64,000 nucleotides of DNA, from positions 1 to 64,000 of the forward strand of contig NZ_JAGGPS010000042.1 in the NCBI RefSeq assembly GCF_018613725.1, in the 5' to 3' direction. This document shows, piece by piece, positions 51,752 through 60,532 of the stretch. The notes beneath the pieces are model-generated. The model saw only the letters and a list, made by a program, of their open reading frames with translations, searched no databases and was not told where the DNA came from. Every line of letters begins with the position of its first letter. The stretch's first letter is position 1. This DNA comes from Hymenobacter sp. ISL-91. Its GTDB lineage: Bacteria > Bacteroidota > Bacteroidia > Cytophagales > Hymenobacteraceae. Made by a program: the position numbers and the translations under genes.

Positions 51752-52383
51752 TACAGCAGCGAGTCCAGGCTGCGCCGGGCGTGGCTGGCGGGTCCGAGCC
51801 GTTGAAATTCCGAGGGCGTCAGGCCCGTCACCTGCCCAAACTGCCGCGAGAGGTGGGCCGGGGAGCTGTAGCCCAGCTGCCCCGCCACCTGGGCAATGGT
51901 CAGCTCGCCGTAGCCGATGAGCTCCTTGGCGCGCTCCACCTTCTGGCGGATGATGAACTTCTCAATGGTCAGGCCTTCCTCGGAGGAGAACAGGTGCGAC
52001 AGGTAATGGTAGTCGCGCCCCAGGTGCTGGACCAGGTAATCCGAGTAGGTAAGCAGGCGGGGGCCCGGCTCGGGATAATGAATGAGCGTCACCAGCAGGG
52101 TCTTAATTTGCTCCATCAGTTGGGCCCGCGGGTCTTCGAGCAGGGCAAAGCCCGCCGCCAGCAGGGTGTTACGCACGGGCTCCAGGTCCGGCGCCTGGCC
52201 GTCGGCGGTGGTCACGTCGGCCTCGCCCAGCACCACCCGCTGCACCTGCAAACCCAGGGCCGTCAGGTCTTCCGTCACCACCCGGATGCATTGGGGGCAG
52301 ACCATGTTCTTAATCAGCAGCCGGTGGGTGCCGGGGGCAGGCAGCGTGAAGCCGGAGCGGAGTTGGGAGTTCATGAGCGGCAT
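51751..52383 (-). CDS. AraC-family regulator with N-terminal HMA-like metal domain
   Basis: 210 residues (Met4 at 52374 also possible). Residues 18-90 form an HMA-like domain with LLIKNMVCPQCIRVVTEDL; the CxxC is a likely copper ligand. The C-terminal 100 residues are an AraC-type double helix-turn-helix (YHYLSHLFSSEEGLTIEKFI, LTIAQVAGQLGYSSPAHLSR, GLTPSEFQRL). I infer a copper-sensing activator of the surrounding genes. Its ATG directly follows the cupredoxin stop, so it is the last gene of the copA operon. Confidence 0.82.
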   Translation of the reverse strand: MPLMNSQLRSGFTLPAPGTHRLLIKNMVCPQCIRVVTEDLTALGLQVQRVVLGEADVTTADGQAPDLEPVRNTLLAAGFALLEDPRAQLMEQIKTLLVTLIHYPEPGPRLLTYSDYLVQHLGRDYHYLSHLFSSEEGLTIEKFIIRQKVERAKELIGYGELTIAQVAGQLGYSSPAHLSRQFGQVTGLTPSEFQRLGPASHARRSLDSLL

Positions 52384-52761
52384 CTATTTTACGACCAGGC
52401 TACCGCGCAGCATGCCCATGCCGCAGGTAAACGTAAAGGTACCGGCCTGCTGGGGCAGCAGCTCCACCAGCGTCGTCTTGAAAGCCGGCAGGTCGCGGCG
52501 GATGCTGAAGTCGGGCATGAGCAGCTCCTCCGAGCAGCTGTTCTCCTCGTCCCGGTAAAAGCTCAGCTGCACGGGCTTCCCGCGCTCCACTTCAATCACG
52601 TCGGGCGAGTAGCCGCCCTTGACGGTGATGTCCACTTCCTGCACCCCGCTGGAGGTAGAAACGGCTGCAGCCGTCTGGCGGGCGGAAAAGAAGAAGTACC
52701 AAATGACAAAAGCCGATAGGGCCAGGCCCGTCAGCGTCACGATGATTTCGGCGGTATCCAT
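52384..52761 (-). CDS. Membrane-anchored cupredoxin-domain protein
   Basis: 125 residues. One N-terminal membrane helix (IIVTLTGLALSAFVIWYFFF) and a cupredoxin fold: VDITVKGGYSPDVIEVERGK, LSFYRDEENSCSEELLMPDF and TFTFTCGMGMLRGSLVV. The Cys and Met/Gly-rich ending suggests a type 1-like copper site on the periplasmic side. It starts 3 bases after the copA stop and probably accepts copper exported by that ATPase. Confidence 0.82.
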   Translation of the reverse strand: MDTAEIIVTLTGLALSAFVIWYFFFSARQTAAAVSTSSGVQEVDITVKGGYSPDVIEVERGKPVQLSFYRDEENSCSEELLMPDFSIRRDLPAFKTTLVELLPQQAGTFTFTCGMGMLRGSLVVK

Positions 52762-52764
52762 GGC

Positions 52765-55038
52765 TTAGTTCTTAGCGGGGGAGAAGCTGCGCAGGCGCAG
52801 CGAGTTGGTGAGCACCGACACCGAGCTCAGGGCCATGGCCCCGGCCGCGAGCATGGGCGAGAGCAAAATGCCGAAGAAGGGGTAGAGTAGCCCCGCCGCC
52901 ACCGGAATGCCCAGCGTGTTGTAGATGAAGGCGAAGAACAGGTTCTGCTTAATGGTGCGGATGGTTTGGCGCGAGAGCTCAGTGGCCGTGACCACGCCCT
53001 GCAAATCCGAGCGCATGAGCGTGATGCCGGCCGCCTCCATGGCCACGTCGGTGCCGCCGCCCATGGCCAAACCGATGTCGGCCTGGGCCAGGGCCGGCGC
53101 GTCGTTGATGCCGTCGCCCACCATGGCCACGATGCGGCCCTCAGCCTGCAGCTCCTTGACTTTACCGGCCTTGCCACTAGGCAGCACCTCGGCGAAATAG
53201 CGCTTGATGCCCACCTGCGCGGCTACCTGAGCCGCCGTCTGGGGGTTGTCGCCAGTCATCATCACCACCTCGATGCCCATGGCCTGCAGGCGCTTGATGG
53301 CGGCGGCCGACGTCTCGCGCACGGTGTCGGCCACCCCGATGAGGCCCACGGCCTGCTGGTTAACGGCGACATACAGTACGGTCTTGGCCTGGGCCAGCAG
53401 CTCATCGGCTTGCCGGCGCACGGCGGGCGAGAGGCTGATGCCGGCCTCGTCGAGCAGGCGGAAGTTGCCGATGAGCACGGCCTGCCCGTTGACGGACGCC
53501 TGCGCGCCTTTGCCTTCGATGGCCTGAAAACCGGTGGCCGGAATGGCCGGGGCCTGCTGGGCATCGGCGTAACGCACCACGGCTTCGGCCAGCGGGTGCT
53601 CGCTCTGCCGCTCCACGGCGGCCACTACCTGCAGCAGTTGGGCCGCGTCCTGTCCCTCGGCGGGCACAAAGTCCGTCACGGCCGGTTCGCCGCGGGTGAT
53701 GGTGCCGGTCTTGTCGAGCAGCACGGTATTTACCTGGTGGGCTTTTTCCAGGGCCTCGGCGTTGCGAATCAGCACGCCGTGCTCGGCGCCCTTGCCGGTG
53801 CTGACCATGATAGCCGTGGGCGTGGCCAAACCTAAAGCACAAGGACAAGCAATGATGAGCACTGCCACAAAGTTGACCAAGGCCAGCGGCAGGCGGGCTT
53901 CCACCGGGGCCAGGTCAAACCAGAGCACAAACGTGAGAATGGCAATGACCACCACCGTGGGCACGAAAATGGCGCTGACCTTATCGGCCAGGCGCTGGAT
54001 GGGGGCACGGCTGCCCTGGGCGTCCTCCACCAGCTTCACAATCTGCGAGAGCATGGTATCAGCCCCCACCTTGGTCACCCGGAAGCGGAAAGAGCCCGTC
54101 TTGTTGAGCGTGGCGCCGAATACCGGGTCCCCGGTCTTCTTTTCCACCGGCAGGCTTTCGCCCGTGAGCATGGCCTCGTCCACGGCAGAAGTACCTTCTT
54201 CAATAACGCCGTCGGTGGCCACTTTTTCGCCGGGGCGCACCACGACAAGGTCGCCCAGCTGCACCTGCTCGATGGGCACGTCCACCTCCTGGCCGTCGGG
54301 CCGCACCACTCGGGCCGTTTTGGCCTGCAAGCCCATCAGCGCCTTGATAGCGGCCGAGGTTTGCGTCTTGGCCCGCAGCTCCAGCACCTTGCCCAGCAGA
54401 ATCAGGGCAATGATGGTGGCCGTCGTATCATAGTACACCTCGGGCATAAGGCCCCGGCGCATAAACCAGCCCGGCACCACGGTGGCCGCCAGGCTGTACA
54501 GAAAGGCAGCCCCGGTGCCCACGGCAATCAGCGTGTCCATGTTGGCGGCGCGGTGCTTGAAGCCGTTCCAGGCCGAGGTAAAGAATTCGCGCCCGCTGTA
54601 GAACAGCACCGGCAGGGTGAGCACCAGGAGGCCGTAGTTCAGCCAGTGCATATTCACACGGGCCATCATCGCGGGCCAGAGCATAAGCATGCTCAGGGGC
54701 ATGATGAGTATGGCCAGCACCGTGGCTACCCAGAAGCGGCGCTTGAGCTTGACGTAGGCGAGGGCCTTCTGTTGGTCGATTTCCGCTTGCCGGTCGGCGG
54801 CGCTGGTGTCTGGCGCGCGCTCGGTTACGCCGTAGCCGGCCTTGACCACGGCCTCTTTTAAGGTGGCCGGGGTGGCCTGGGCGGGCAGGTATTCAATCGT
54901 CGCTTTTTCGGTAGCGAAGTTGACCATGGCCCGCTGCACCCCGGGCGTGCGGGTCAGGGACTTCTCAACGAAGGACGCGCACGAGGCGCAGGTCATGCCT
55001 TCAATGTCGAGGGTTTCGGTCTTGGTCGTTGGTTCCAT
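52765..55038 (-). CDS. copA: Copper-exporting P1B-type ATPase
   Basis: 757 residues. N-terminal HMA domain with [16 protein letters not shown] (residues 13-28), eight predicted membrane helices, CPCALG near residue 400, phosphorylation motif DKTGTITRG near 441, and [20 protein letters not shown]. These are the hallmarks of Cu(I)-transporting CopA, which moves Cu(I) or Ag(I) from cytoplasm to periplasm. First gene of the leftward operon copA-cupredoxin-AraC. The 380-base upstream region holds three CTTGCATAATTT-type motifs, likely targets of the AraC-HMA regulator. Confidence 0.92.
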   Translation of the reverse strand: MEPTTKTETLDIEGMTCASCASFVEKSLTRTPGVQRAMVNFATEKATIEYLPAQATPATLKEAVVKAGYGVTERAPDTSAADRQAEIDQQKALAYVKLKRRFWVATVLAILIMPLSMLMLWPAMMARVNMHWLNYGLLVLTLPVLFYSGREFFTSAWNGFKHRAANMDTLIAVGTGAAFLYSLAATVVPGWFMRRGLMPEVYYDTTATIIALILLGKVLELRAKTQTSAAIKALMGLQAKTARVVRPDGQEVDVPIEQVQLGDLVVVRPGEKVATDGVIEEGTSAVDEAMLTGESLPVEKKTGDPVFGATLNKTGSFRFRVTKVGADTMLSQIVKLVEDAQGSRAPIQRLADKVSAIFVPTVVVIAILTFVLWFDLAPVEARLPLALVNFVAVLIIACPCALGLATPTAIMVSTGKGAEHGVLIRNAEALEKAHQVNTVLLDKTGTITRGEPAVTDFVPAEGQDAAQLLQVVAAVERQSEHPLAEAVVRYADAQQAPAIPATGFQAIEGKGAQASVNGQAVLIGNFRLLDEAGISLSPAVRRQADELLAQAKTVLYVAVNQQAVGLIGVADTVRETSAAAIKRLQAMGIEVVMMTGDNPQTAAQVAAQVGIKRYFAEVLPSGKAGKVKELQAEGRIVAMVGDGINDAPALAQADIGLAMGGGTDVAMEAAGITLMRSDLQGVVTATELSRQTIRTIKQNLFFAFIYNTLGIPVAAGLLYPFFGILLSPMLAAGAMALSSVSVLTNSLRLRSFSPAKN

Positions 55039-55157
55039 AGAAATAAGCAGCCGTAGTGCTGCATTGGGCCGGGAAACCCAAGGCTCCCTAGGCTAGAAAG
55101 TACAGTACAAAGGAACGGCGCCCCCGCGGCGGGGTTAGTACGGAATCTCACCCGAAA

Positions 55158-55229
55158 CTTGCATAATTTGCACGTTGCAGGCGGGCAAGGGATTTACATA
55201 ATCCGGCCGAAGGCTTGCATAATTTTGCG
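55158..55229 (+). promoter_or_regulatory. Cluster of CTTGCATAATTT motifs between copA and the efflux operon
   Basis: CTTGCATAATTTGCACG at 55158-55174, a weaker TTTACATAATCCGGCCG at 55193-55209 and CTTGCATAATTTTGCG at 55214-55229. They lie between divergent transcription units and match the site at 51733. Direct repeats of this kind are typical for AraC-type activators. The rest of 55039-55390 shows no gene. Confidence 0.6.
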
Positions 55230-55390
55230 CTGCTTGCCGGGGGCTTTTTTCCCTGACTGCCGCCTAAAACAGCCTGGTGGCCATTTGCGGTCCTTTTTCG
55301 CGGGTTAAGCGGCCACCCACAGGAACGGCCCGGAAACTCTTTATTTAGAAATGGGGTAGATAAGCGGTACCGCCTTTTCGTGGAGAAGTC

Positions 55391-55398
55391 TACTTTTG
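55391..55398 (+). promoter_or_regulatory. Minus-7 promoter box of the rightward metal operon
   Basis: TACTTTTG fits the Bacteroidota TAnnTTTG minus-7 element, 20 bases before the ATG at 55418. A clear minus-33 TTTG is not evident, as expected if an activator is needed. Confidence 0.55.
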
Positions 55399-55417
55399 CG
55401 GTTGCTTAGCGCCTGTC

Positions 55418-55900
55418 ATGTTCCGTAGCCTGTCCCCTTTCCGCCGTTTGCTGGCGACGAGCTTCCTGCTCGTCTTCGTCAACGTGTTCGTGGGCCAGTG
55501 CTACTGCGCCACGCTTAACCCAGTGCAAGCGGCCCCGGTGGCCAAGGTCACCCCGCCGCAGAAGCCTTCACACCCTGGCTGCCACGGTCACGACAATGCC
55601 ACGGCAAAGCAGCAACCCACCAAGACCAAGCAGGACAATGCCCAGCACAACTCCAAGCCCGCGGGCAAGGATGACTGCTGCCAGGACAACTCGGCTGCTA
55701 TCCTTAAGTCGCTCACCACGCCGGCTGAAAAGCAGCTGATGACGCCCGCGCCGGCTTTGCTGCCGGCCAGCAGCGACTTCTTTTTCCGGCCCGCTGCCGG
55801 GCAGTGGGACCGCACCCACTCGGTCGTTCTGGTGCTCCGCGAGCACCTGCCCCCCAAAATACCCGACATCCGCATCTTTATTCAGTCCCTGACGGTCTGA
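55418..55900 (+). CDS. Exported His/Cys-containing protein of unknown function
   Basis: 160 residues. N-terminal signal (LLATSFLLVFVNVFVGQCYC), then a Lys/Gln/His-rich stretch with HPGCHGHDN and KDDCCQDNS, both plausible metal ligands, and a C-terminal KIPDIRIFIQSLTV. No family recognised. First gene after the copper-motif promoter region, so a periplasmic copper-binding or sensing role is inferred. Confidence 0.65.
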   Translation: MFRSLSPFRRLLATSFLLVFVNVFVGQCYCATLNPVQAAPVAKVTPPQKPSHPGCHGHDNATAKQQPTKTKQDNAQHNSKPAGKDDCCQDNSAAILKSLTTPAEKQLMTPAPALLPASSDFFFRPAAGQWDRTHSVVLVLREHLPPKIPDIRIFIQSLTV

Positions 55901-55916
55901 TTGATTTGACGCGCCC

Positions 55917-55960
55917 AAGGCTCGCCCTGGCATAGCTCTGCTATGTCCGGGGCGGGCCTT
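55917..55960 (+). terminator. Hairpin after the first gene of the metal operon
   Basis: AAGGCTCGCCC-TGGCATAGC pairs imperfectly with GCTATGTCCGGGGCGGGCCTT around TCT. The stem is long and GC-rich but the trailing T-run is short, so it may attenuate rather than stop transcription. Confidence 0.5.
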
Positions 55961-56034
55961 TGCATTGTCGTGTCCGCCCGGCGCTTAGCTGCCCCCTCCC
56001 TCCTTCATCTTCCTGGTTTTACCCTCGCCTGACA

Positions 56035-56166
56035 ATGAAAAGTTGTTGCGAAGAAGCCGGCGCACCCGCCCCCCAAGGCCCGGTTCGCCGCCTGCTGTCC
56101 TACCTGCTCTACGCCGCGGTAGCTGCCGGGCTGGGCTTCGTGCTCTGGCAGCAGTGGCAGGCCTAG
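56035..56166 (+). CDS. 43-residue single-pass membrane peptide
   Basis: Starts MKSCCEEAGAPAPQGPVRRL and continues as one membrane helix (LSYLLYAAVAAGLGFVLW). The CC pair at the cytoplasmic N-terminus could bind a soft metal. An in-frame start at 55960 is less likely, since it would add a Pro/Cys-rich leader. Positioned between exported metal proteins on the same strand. Confidence 0.55.
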   Translation: MKSCCEEAGAPAPQGPVRRLLSYLLYAAVAAGLGFVLWQQWQA

Positions 56167-56234
56167 CCGCCCTGCAGCAGCGCCCCGGACTACTGGATAT
56201 AGTCTCCCCATCTGTTCAACCCCATTCCCCTTTT

Positions 56235-57182
56235 ATGCACCGCATACCGCTTTCCCTGCTGGCCCTGGCTGGCCTGCTCACCGCCAGCAGCTGCTCGTCC
56301 GAAACCGAGTCCAGCAAAACCACCGACACCGTGACCACGCCCACCAACGGCCCGGCCGAAGGCACCGCCGAGCATGGCGGGGGCCACACCTACGCCTGCC
56401 CCATGCACCCCGAGGTGACCAGCACCAAAGAGGGCGACAAGTGCCCCAAGTGCGGCATGAACCTGGAGCACAACGACAAGGTGGCCAACGGCAAAACCTA
56501 CGAAATGAAGCTGGTGCCAACGCCCACGCAGGTCACGGCCGGGCAGCCCACCACGCTGGCTTTCACGCCCGTGGAAACGGGCAAAGGCTCGGCTCCCGTG
56601 CCCCTGGATGTGGTCCATGAGAAGAAGATTCACCTCATCATCGTCAGCAAGGACCTGGGCCAGTTCTACCACGAGCACCCCGAGTACACGGCTGCCGGTG
56701 ACTACAAAGTGAAGTACACCTTCCCAAAGGGCGGCGATTACGTGCTGTTTCAGGACTATACGCCCACGGGCTCGGGCCACCAGCTCGGCCGCCAGCCCCT
56801 CACGGTGAAGGGCGCGGCGTATGCGCCGGTCAAGTTCAAGAACGACGATATGCAGTGGGAGAAGGACGGCTACCAGGCCACCCTCGCCTTCGACAAAGAC
56901 CTGAAAGTGGGCCAGCTGCTGGGCATGAAAATCAACATCAGCAAGGACGGCCAGCCGGTGACGGACCTCGCCAATTACCTCGGCGCGCTGGGCCACGTGG
57001 TGGTCATCAGCGAGGATACCGAACAGTACCTGCACGTGCACCCCAACGACCAGGCCGACAAGGGCCCGAACATCGGCTTCAACACCAACTTCGAAAAGCC
57101 CGGACTGTACCGCGTGTTCCTGCAGTTCAACCACGCCGGTAAGATTCACACCGGTGACTTCACCATCAACGTGAAGGCCTAG
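56235..57182 (+). CDS. Lipoprotein with heavy-metal-binding (HMBD) domain
   Basis: 315 residues from the ATG at 56235, chosen for its lipoprotein signal (LSLLALAGLLTASSC). Residues about 50-78 are a heavy-metal-binding domain, YACPMHPEVTSTKEGDKCPK then CGMNL. The rest has VHEKKIHLIIVSKDLGQFYH, EHPEY and LGHVVVISEDTEQYLHVHPN, a His-rich beta domain found in periplasmic copper proteins of Bacteroidota. Probably a periplasmic copper/silver sink acting with the efflux system encoded downstream. Confidence 0.78.
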   Translation: MHRIPLSLLALAGLLTASSCSSETESSKTTDTVTTPTNGPAEGTAEHGGGHTYACPMHPEVTSTKEGDKCPKCGMNLEHNDKVANGKTYEMKLVPTPTQVTAGQPTTLAFTPVETGKGSAPVPLDVVHEKKIHLIIVSKDLGQFYHEHPEYTAAGDYKVKYTFPKGGDYVLFQDYTPTGSGHQLGRQPLTVKGAAYAPVKFKNDDMQWEKDGYQATLAFDKDLKVGQLLGMKINISKDGQPVTDLANYLGALGHVVVISEDTEQYLHVHPNDQADKGPNIGFNTNFEKPGLYRVFLQFNHAGKIHTGDFTINVKA

Positions 57183-57244
57183 CGTGGGGGCTGGGCCCCT
57201 TCCGGCTTGCCTCTCTCTTTCTTCCACTTTCCCCAACCACACCC

Positions 57245-57967
57245 ATGAAAAAGTCCGCTTTTTTCCTCGCAGCCCTTTGCTCGGGCTCCCTGCTGGTTGC
57301 CAGCTGCAACAGCGACAAGGCCGCCGATTCGACGGCTACTACCACCGAAACGACCACCGCCGAGGGCACCGCCTCCGGTGACATGGCCGGCATGGACCAC
57401 TCCGCCGGGGCTACGGGCAGCGCCGCGGCCGGCGACTCGCCGCAGCTGGTGGCCATGAACGAGATGATGCAGAAGATGCACGCCAGCAAGCCCAAGGGCA
57501 ACACCGACCACGACTTCGCCCACCACATGCTGGAGCACCACAAGGGCGCGGTTGTCATGGCTGACATTCAGCTGCGCGACGGCAAAGACGCCACCATGCG
57601 CCAGATGGCCGAGAAAATCAAAGCCGACCAGCAAAAGGAAATCGCCGAGCTGGAAGCCGCGGCCACCCGCCTCGATAACGCCCCGACCAACTACAAGCCC
57701 AACGACCCCACGGACCCCTTCACCAGCAAGATGAAGGCCTCGATGGACGCCATGATGCCGATGCCAAAAAGCGTGGCAGACCCGGACATGAACTTCAACA
57801 TGCTCATGACCATGCACCACCAGAGCGCCGTGGACATGGCCAAGGCGGAGTTGGCCCACGGCAAAGACACCAAGCTCAAGCAGATGGCCCAGCAGATAAT
57901 AGATGCCCAGGAGAAGGAAATAGCGGCCTTCAAGGACTGGCACAATAAGAACGCCGACAAAATGTAG
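57245..57967 (+). CDS. DUF305 lipoprotein (copy 2)
   Basis: 240 residues. Lipoprotein signal AALCSGSLLVASC, a Thr/Ala-rich linker, then two DUF305 halves: DHDFAHHMLEHHKGAVVMAD and MNFNMLMTMHHQSAVDMAKA. Same layout as the protein at 51037-51657, with a longer linker. Likely a periplasmic copper-binding helper of the operon. Confidence 0.82.
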   Translation: MKKSAFFLAALCSGSLLVASCNSDKAADSTATTTETTTAEGTASGDMAGMDHSAGATGSAAAGDSPQLVAMNEMMQKMHASKPKGNTDHDFAHHMLEHHKGAVVMADIQLRDGKDATMRQMAEKIKADQQKEIAELEAAATRLDNAPTNYKPNDPTDPFTSKMKASMDAMMPMPKSVADPDMNFNMLMTMHHQSAVDMAKAELAHGKDTKLKQMAQQIIDAQEKEIAAFKDWHNKNADKM

Positions 57968-58009
57968 CCCGAAGGCTACTCCAACCCACTTTACTCCTAA
58001 CCCCCTCTC

Positions 58010-58561
58010 ATGAAGATTTCGCAAATTCTCGCCGCCGCCCTGTTGCTCGCCGCCCCGCTCACCGTTGCCGCTCAGCACAGCCACAAGCCCGGCACCGCTG
58101 CCCACGGCCACAAAGCCGCCGGCGAAACCCACGCCCACAAATCCCCCCACGGCGGAACGGTCCGCACGGCCGGCAAGTACCACCTCGAACTGGTGCAGCA
58201 AGCCGGGGAGGTGCACGTGTACCTGCTCGACGCCAACGAGAAAACCATGCCGCTGGACCGTTCCACCGGCACGGCCATGCTGCTGAGCACGGCGGGCAAA
58301 ACCACCAGCGTGAAGCTGACGCCCACCGGCGACCATTTCGTGGCCGCCGTGCCCGCCGGCACTACCCTGCGCACGGCCATCGTGAGCCTGAAAGCCAACG
58401 GCAGCTCGCTCAGCGCCCGCTTTGAAAAGCTCGACGCGGCGGCCAAAGCCAGCAAGGCCACGGCCGCCGCCTACACCTGCCCCATGAACTGCGAAGGCTC
58501 GGCCAGCGACAAGCCCGGCAGCTGCCCGAAGTGCGGCATGGCCCTGGTGAAAAAGTCATAG
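58010..58561 (+). CDS. Exported His-rich protein with C-terminal HMBD motif
   Basis: 183 residues. Signal peptide (ILAAALLLAAPLTVAAQ), a His-rich start (HSHKPGTAAHGHKAAGETHA), a central beta domain (KYHLELVQQAGEVHVYLLDA), and a C-terminal heavy-metal-binding motif YTCPMNCEGSASDKPGSCPK then CGMAL. Periplasmic metal storage or delivery is likely. Fits between the DUF305 gene and the TolC-type gene of the same operon. Confidence 0.75.
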   Translation: MKISQILAAALLLAAPLTVAAQHSHKPGTAAHGHKAAGETHAHKSPHGGTVRTAGKYHLELVQQAGEVHVYLLDANEKTMPLDRSTGTAMLLSTAGKTTSVKLTPTGDHFVAAVPAGTTLRTAIVSLKANGSSLSARFEKLDAAAKASKATAAAYTCPMNCEGSASDKPGSCPKCGMALVKKS

Positions 58562-58663
58562 ACGTCGCCTGCTTTTCGGACGCCGGGCGTCCGGACCCGC
58601 TTCGTCTGGGTCGTCTGCCGCTGCAACGGTAGGCGGCCCGCTGGCTCGCTCTAACCTGATTAT

Positions 58664-59908
58664 ATGAAGTATCTGAAATTGAGAAGTGGCGTGCGTTTCC
58701 TGCTGGTTCTGGCCCTTTTGCTGGGATTCAGTTTCGAAGCTGCGCGCGCCCAAACCATCATCAGCCTGGACAGCGCCGAAGCCCAGACCCTGCGCCGGCA
58801 CCCCCGGCTGCGGCAGTCAGCCCAGGAGATTGAGGAGCAGCGCGCCCTCAAGCGGGGCTCGTTTGCACCCGCCAACCCGGACTTTCTGTTTTCGGCCCCC
58901 ACGGGCGAGATGTGGGCCCCGGGCGTGGTGCAGACCATTGACCTGCCCAACGTGTACCGGCGGCAGCGGCAGGTAGCGCAGGCCGGCATCACGCTGGCCG
59001 AGCGCAACCGCGACGTAAGCCGGGCCGCGGTACTGCGCGACACCCGCCTGGCCTACCTGAACCTGCAGTTTGCCGAGGCCCAGGTGCGGCAGCTCACCTA
59101 CCAGGACAGCCTGTTTCGGGTGTTGCGCCTGGCGACCGAGCGCCTGTTCACGGCCGGCGAAGTCACCTCGCTGCAGCGCATCAGCACCGACGCCGAAGCC
59201 CGGCAGGTAACCGTTCTCTTGCAGCAGGCTACCGCCGACCGGCAGGCGGCCCAGCGCCGCCTGAGTTTGCTGCTGGGCCGCCCCGCCGAAGCCCTGGCCA
59301 CCAGCACCGACCTGAGCCGCACCGGCGCGGAGCTGGCCCAGACGGGCACGGCCCTGCTCGGCGCCCTGCCCGCCGAAGACAGCGCCGCCCTGGTGCGCAG
59401 CCCCACGCTGGCCGCCGCCACCCAGAACGTGGCCCTGAGCCAGTCGGGCATCAGCCTGGTGCGGGCCCGGCGCACGCCGGCCCTCACGGTGGGCTATCAG
59501 AATCAGGCGTTTGAGAACTCCTCTCTAAAATCACGCTTCCAGTTCGGCGTATCGGTGCCCGTCTGGTTCTGGACCTACCGCTCGCAGCTGCAGGCCGCTA
59601 CGGCCCGCTCGCAGGCCGCCGGCTACCAGCTGCAGGCCCAGCGCCTGGAACTGAGCAGCCTCTACGAGCAGGCCCTGGCCGACACGCGCAAGTTTTCCAC
59701 CTCTTTGGCCTACTACGAGCAAACCGGCCTGCCGCAGTCGCGGGCCATCATCAGCCAGTCGCAGCGCCTGTTCCGGGCCGGCGAAGCCAGCTACCTGCAG
59801 CTCATTCTGAGCCTGAACCAGGCCTTTGCCATTCAGAATACCTACCTGACCACCATCCGCGACTACCGCCAGGCTTTGGTCGAGCTTAACTACCTGCGGG
59901 GCGAATAA
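58664..59908 (+). CDS. TolC-family outer-membrane efflux protein (CusC/CzcC-like)
   Basis: 414 residues. Signal peptide (FLLVLALLLGFSFEAARA), then two TolC-type coiled-coil/barrel repeats: DSAEAQTLRRHPRLRQSAQE, LAYLNLQFAEAQVRQLTYQD and later FGVSVPVWFWTYRSQLQAAT, RAGEASYLQLILSLNQAFAI. It should form the outer-membrane duct of the tripartite efflux pump with the adaptor and RND protein encoded next. Confidence 0.87.
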   Translation: MKYLKLRSGVRFLLVLALLLGFSFEAARAQTIISLDSAEAQTLRRHPRLRQSAQEIEEQRALKRGSFAPANPDFLFSAPTGEMWAPGVVQTIDLPNVYRRQRQVAQAGITLAERNRDVSRAAVLRDTRLAYLNLQFAEAQVRQLTYQDSLFRVLRLATERLFTAGEVTSLQRISTDAEARQVTVLLQQATADRQAAQRRLSLLLGRPAEALATSTDLSRTGAELAQTGTALLGALPAEDSAALVRSPTLAAATQNVALSQSGISLVRARRTPALTVGYQNQAFENSSLKSRFQFGVSVPVWFWTYRSQLQAATARSQAAGYQLQAQRLELSSLYEQALADTRKFSTSLAYYEQTGLPQSRAIISQSQRLFRAGEASYLQLILSLNQAFAIQNTYLTTIRDYRQALVELNYLRGE

Positions 59909-59920
59909 CCGTCAACCATC

Positions 59921-60532
59921 ATGAAACAACTCCTGATTTTGCTGCTGGGTTTGCTGCTGACCAGCCTGGCCTACGCCCACGGGGGCGAAGACCACGGCGA
60001 AGGGCCAAAGGCGGGCACGGCAGCGGGCGCTACCTCGTTTTCAGTTGCGGCCCTTTCGGAACAATTCGAAGTGCTGCTACGCTACGAGCCGCTGGAAGGC
60101 GGCCAGCCAGCCGACCTGCGCCTGTTCCTATCCGACTACGCCACCAACGCCCCCATCAAAGGCGCGAAGCTTACGCTGACCAACCCGGAAGATGCCACCC
60201 TGAAATGGGCAGTGACCGAGCAGGAACCGGGCATCTACCTGGTTGAGGGGCAGTTTCCAGCCAATAAGGCCTACAGCTTTGCCCTCAACGTCGTGGCCGG
60301 CGAAACGGCCGACCTGCTGCTGCTCGAAGGCATCAAGGTCGGGCAGAAGCTGCCCGTGGCCGCTGTGGCCCCCGCCGTGGCCCCATCAATTTTCTCGTCC
60401 TGGAAAAGCATGCTGGCCCTGGTCGGGGCCTTTGCGCTGGGCATCGGCCTGACGGCCCTGCTGCTGCGCCGTCGCCGCCCGGCAGCCCCCGTTTCCACTT
60501 CAACTCCCGCCATCTATGAAAACCACGCATAA
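59921..60532 (+). CDS. Periplasmic protein with single C-terminal anchor, efflux-operon accessory
   Basis: 203 residues. Signal peptide, then a His-rich AHGGEDHGEG, a beta-sandwich-like body (LLRYEPLEGGQPADLRLFLS, ATLKWAVTEQEPGIYLVEGQ) and a C-terminal membrane helix (MLALVGAFALGIGLTALLL) followed by Arg residues. Often encoded just before CusB-type adaptors in Bacteroidota. Overlaps the adaptor start by 17 bases, indicating translational coupling. Confidence 0.72.
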   Translation: MKQLLILLLGLLLTSLAYAHGGEDHGEGPKAGTAAGATSFSVAALSEQFEVLLRYEPLEGGQPADLRLFLSDYATNAPIKGAKLTLTNPEDATLKWAVTEQEPGIYLVEGQFPANKAYSFALNVVAGETADLLLLEGIKVGQKLPVAAVAPAVAPSIFSSWKSMLALVGAFALGIGLTALLLRRRRPAAPVSTSTPAIYENHA

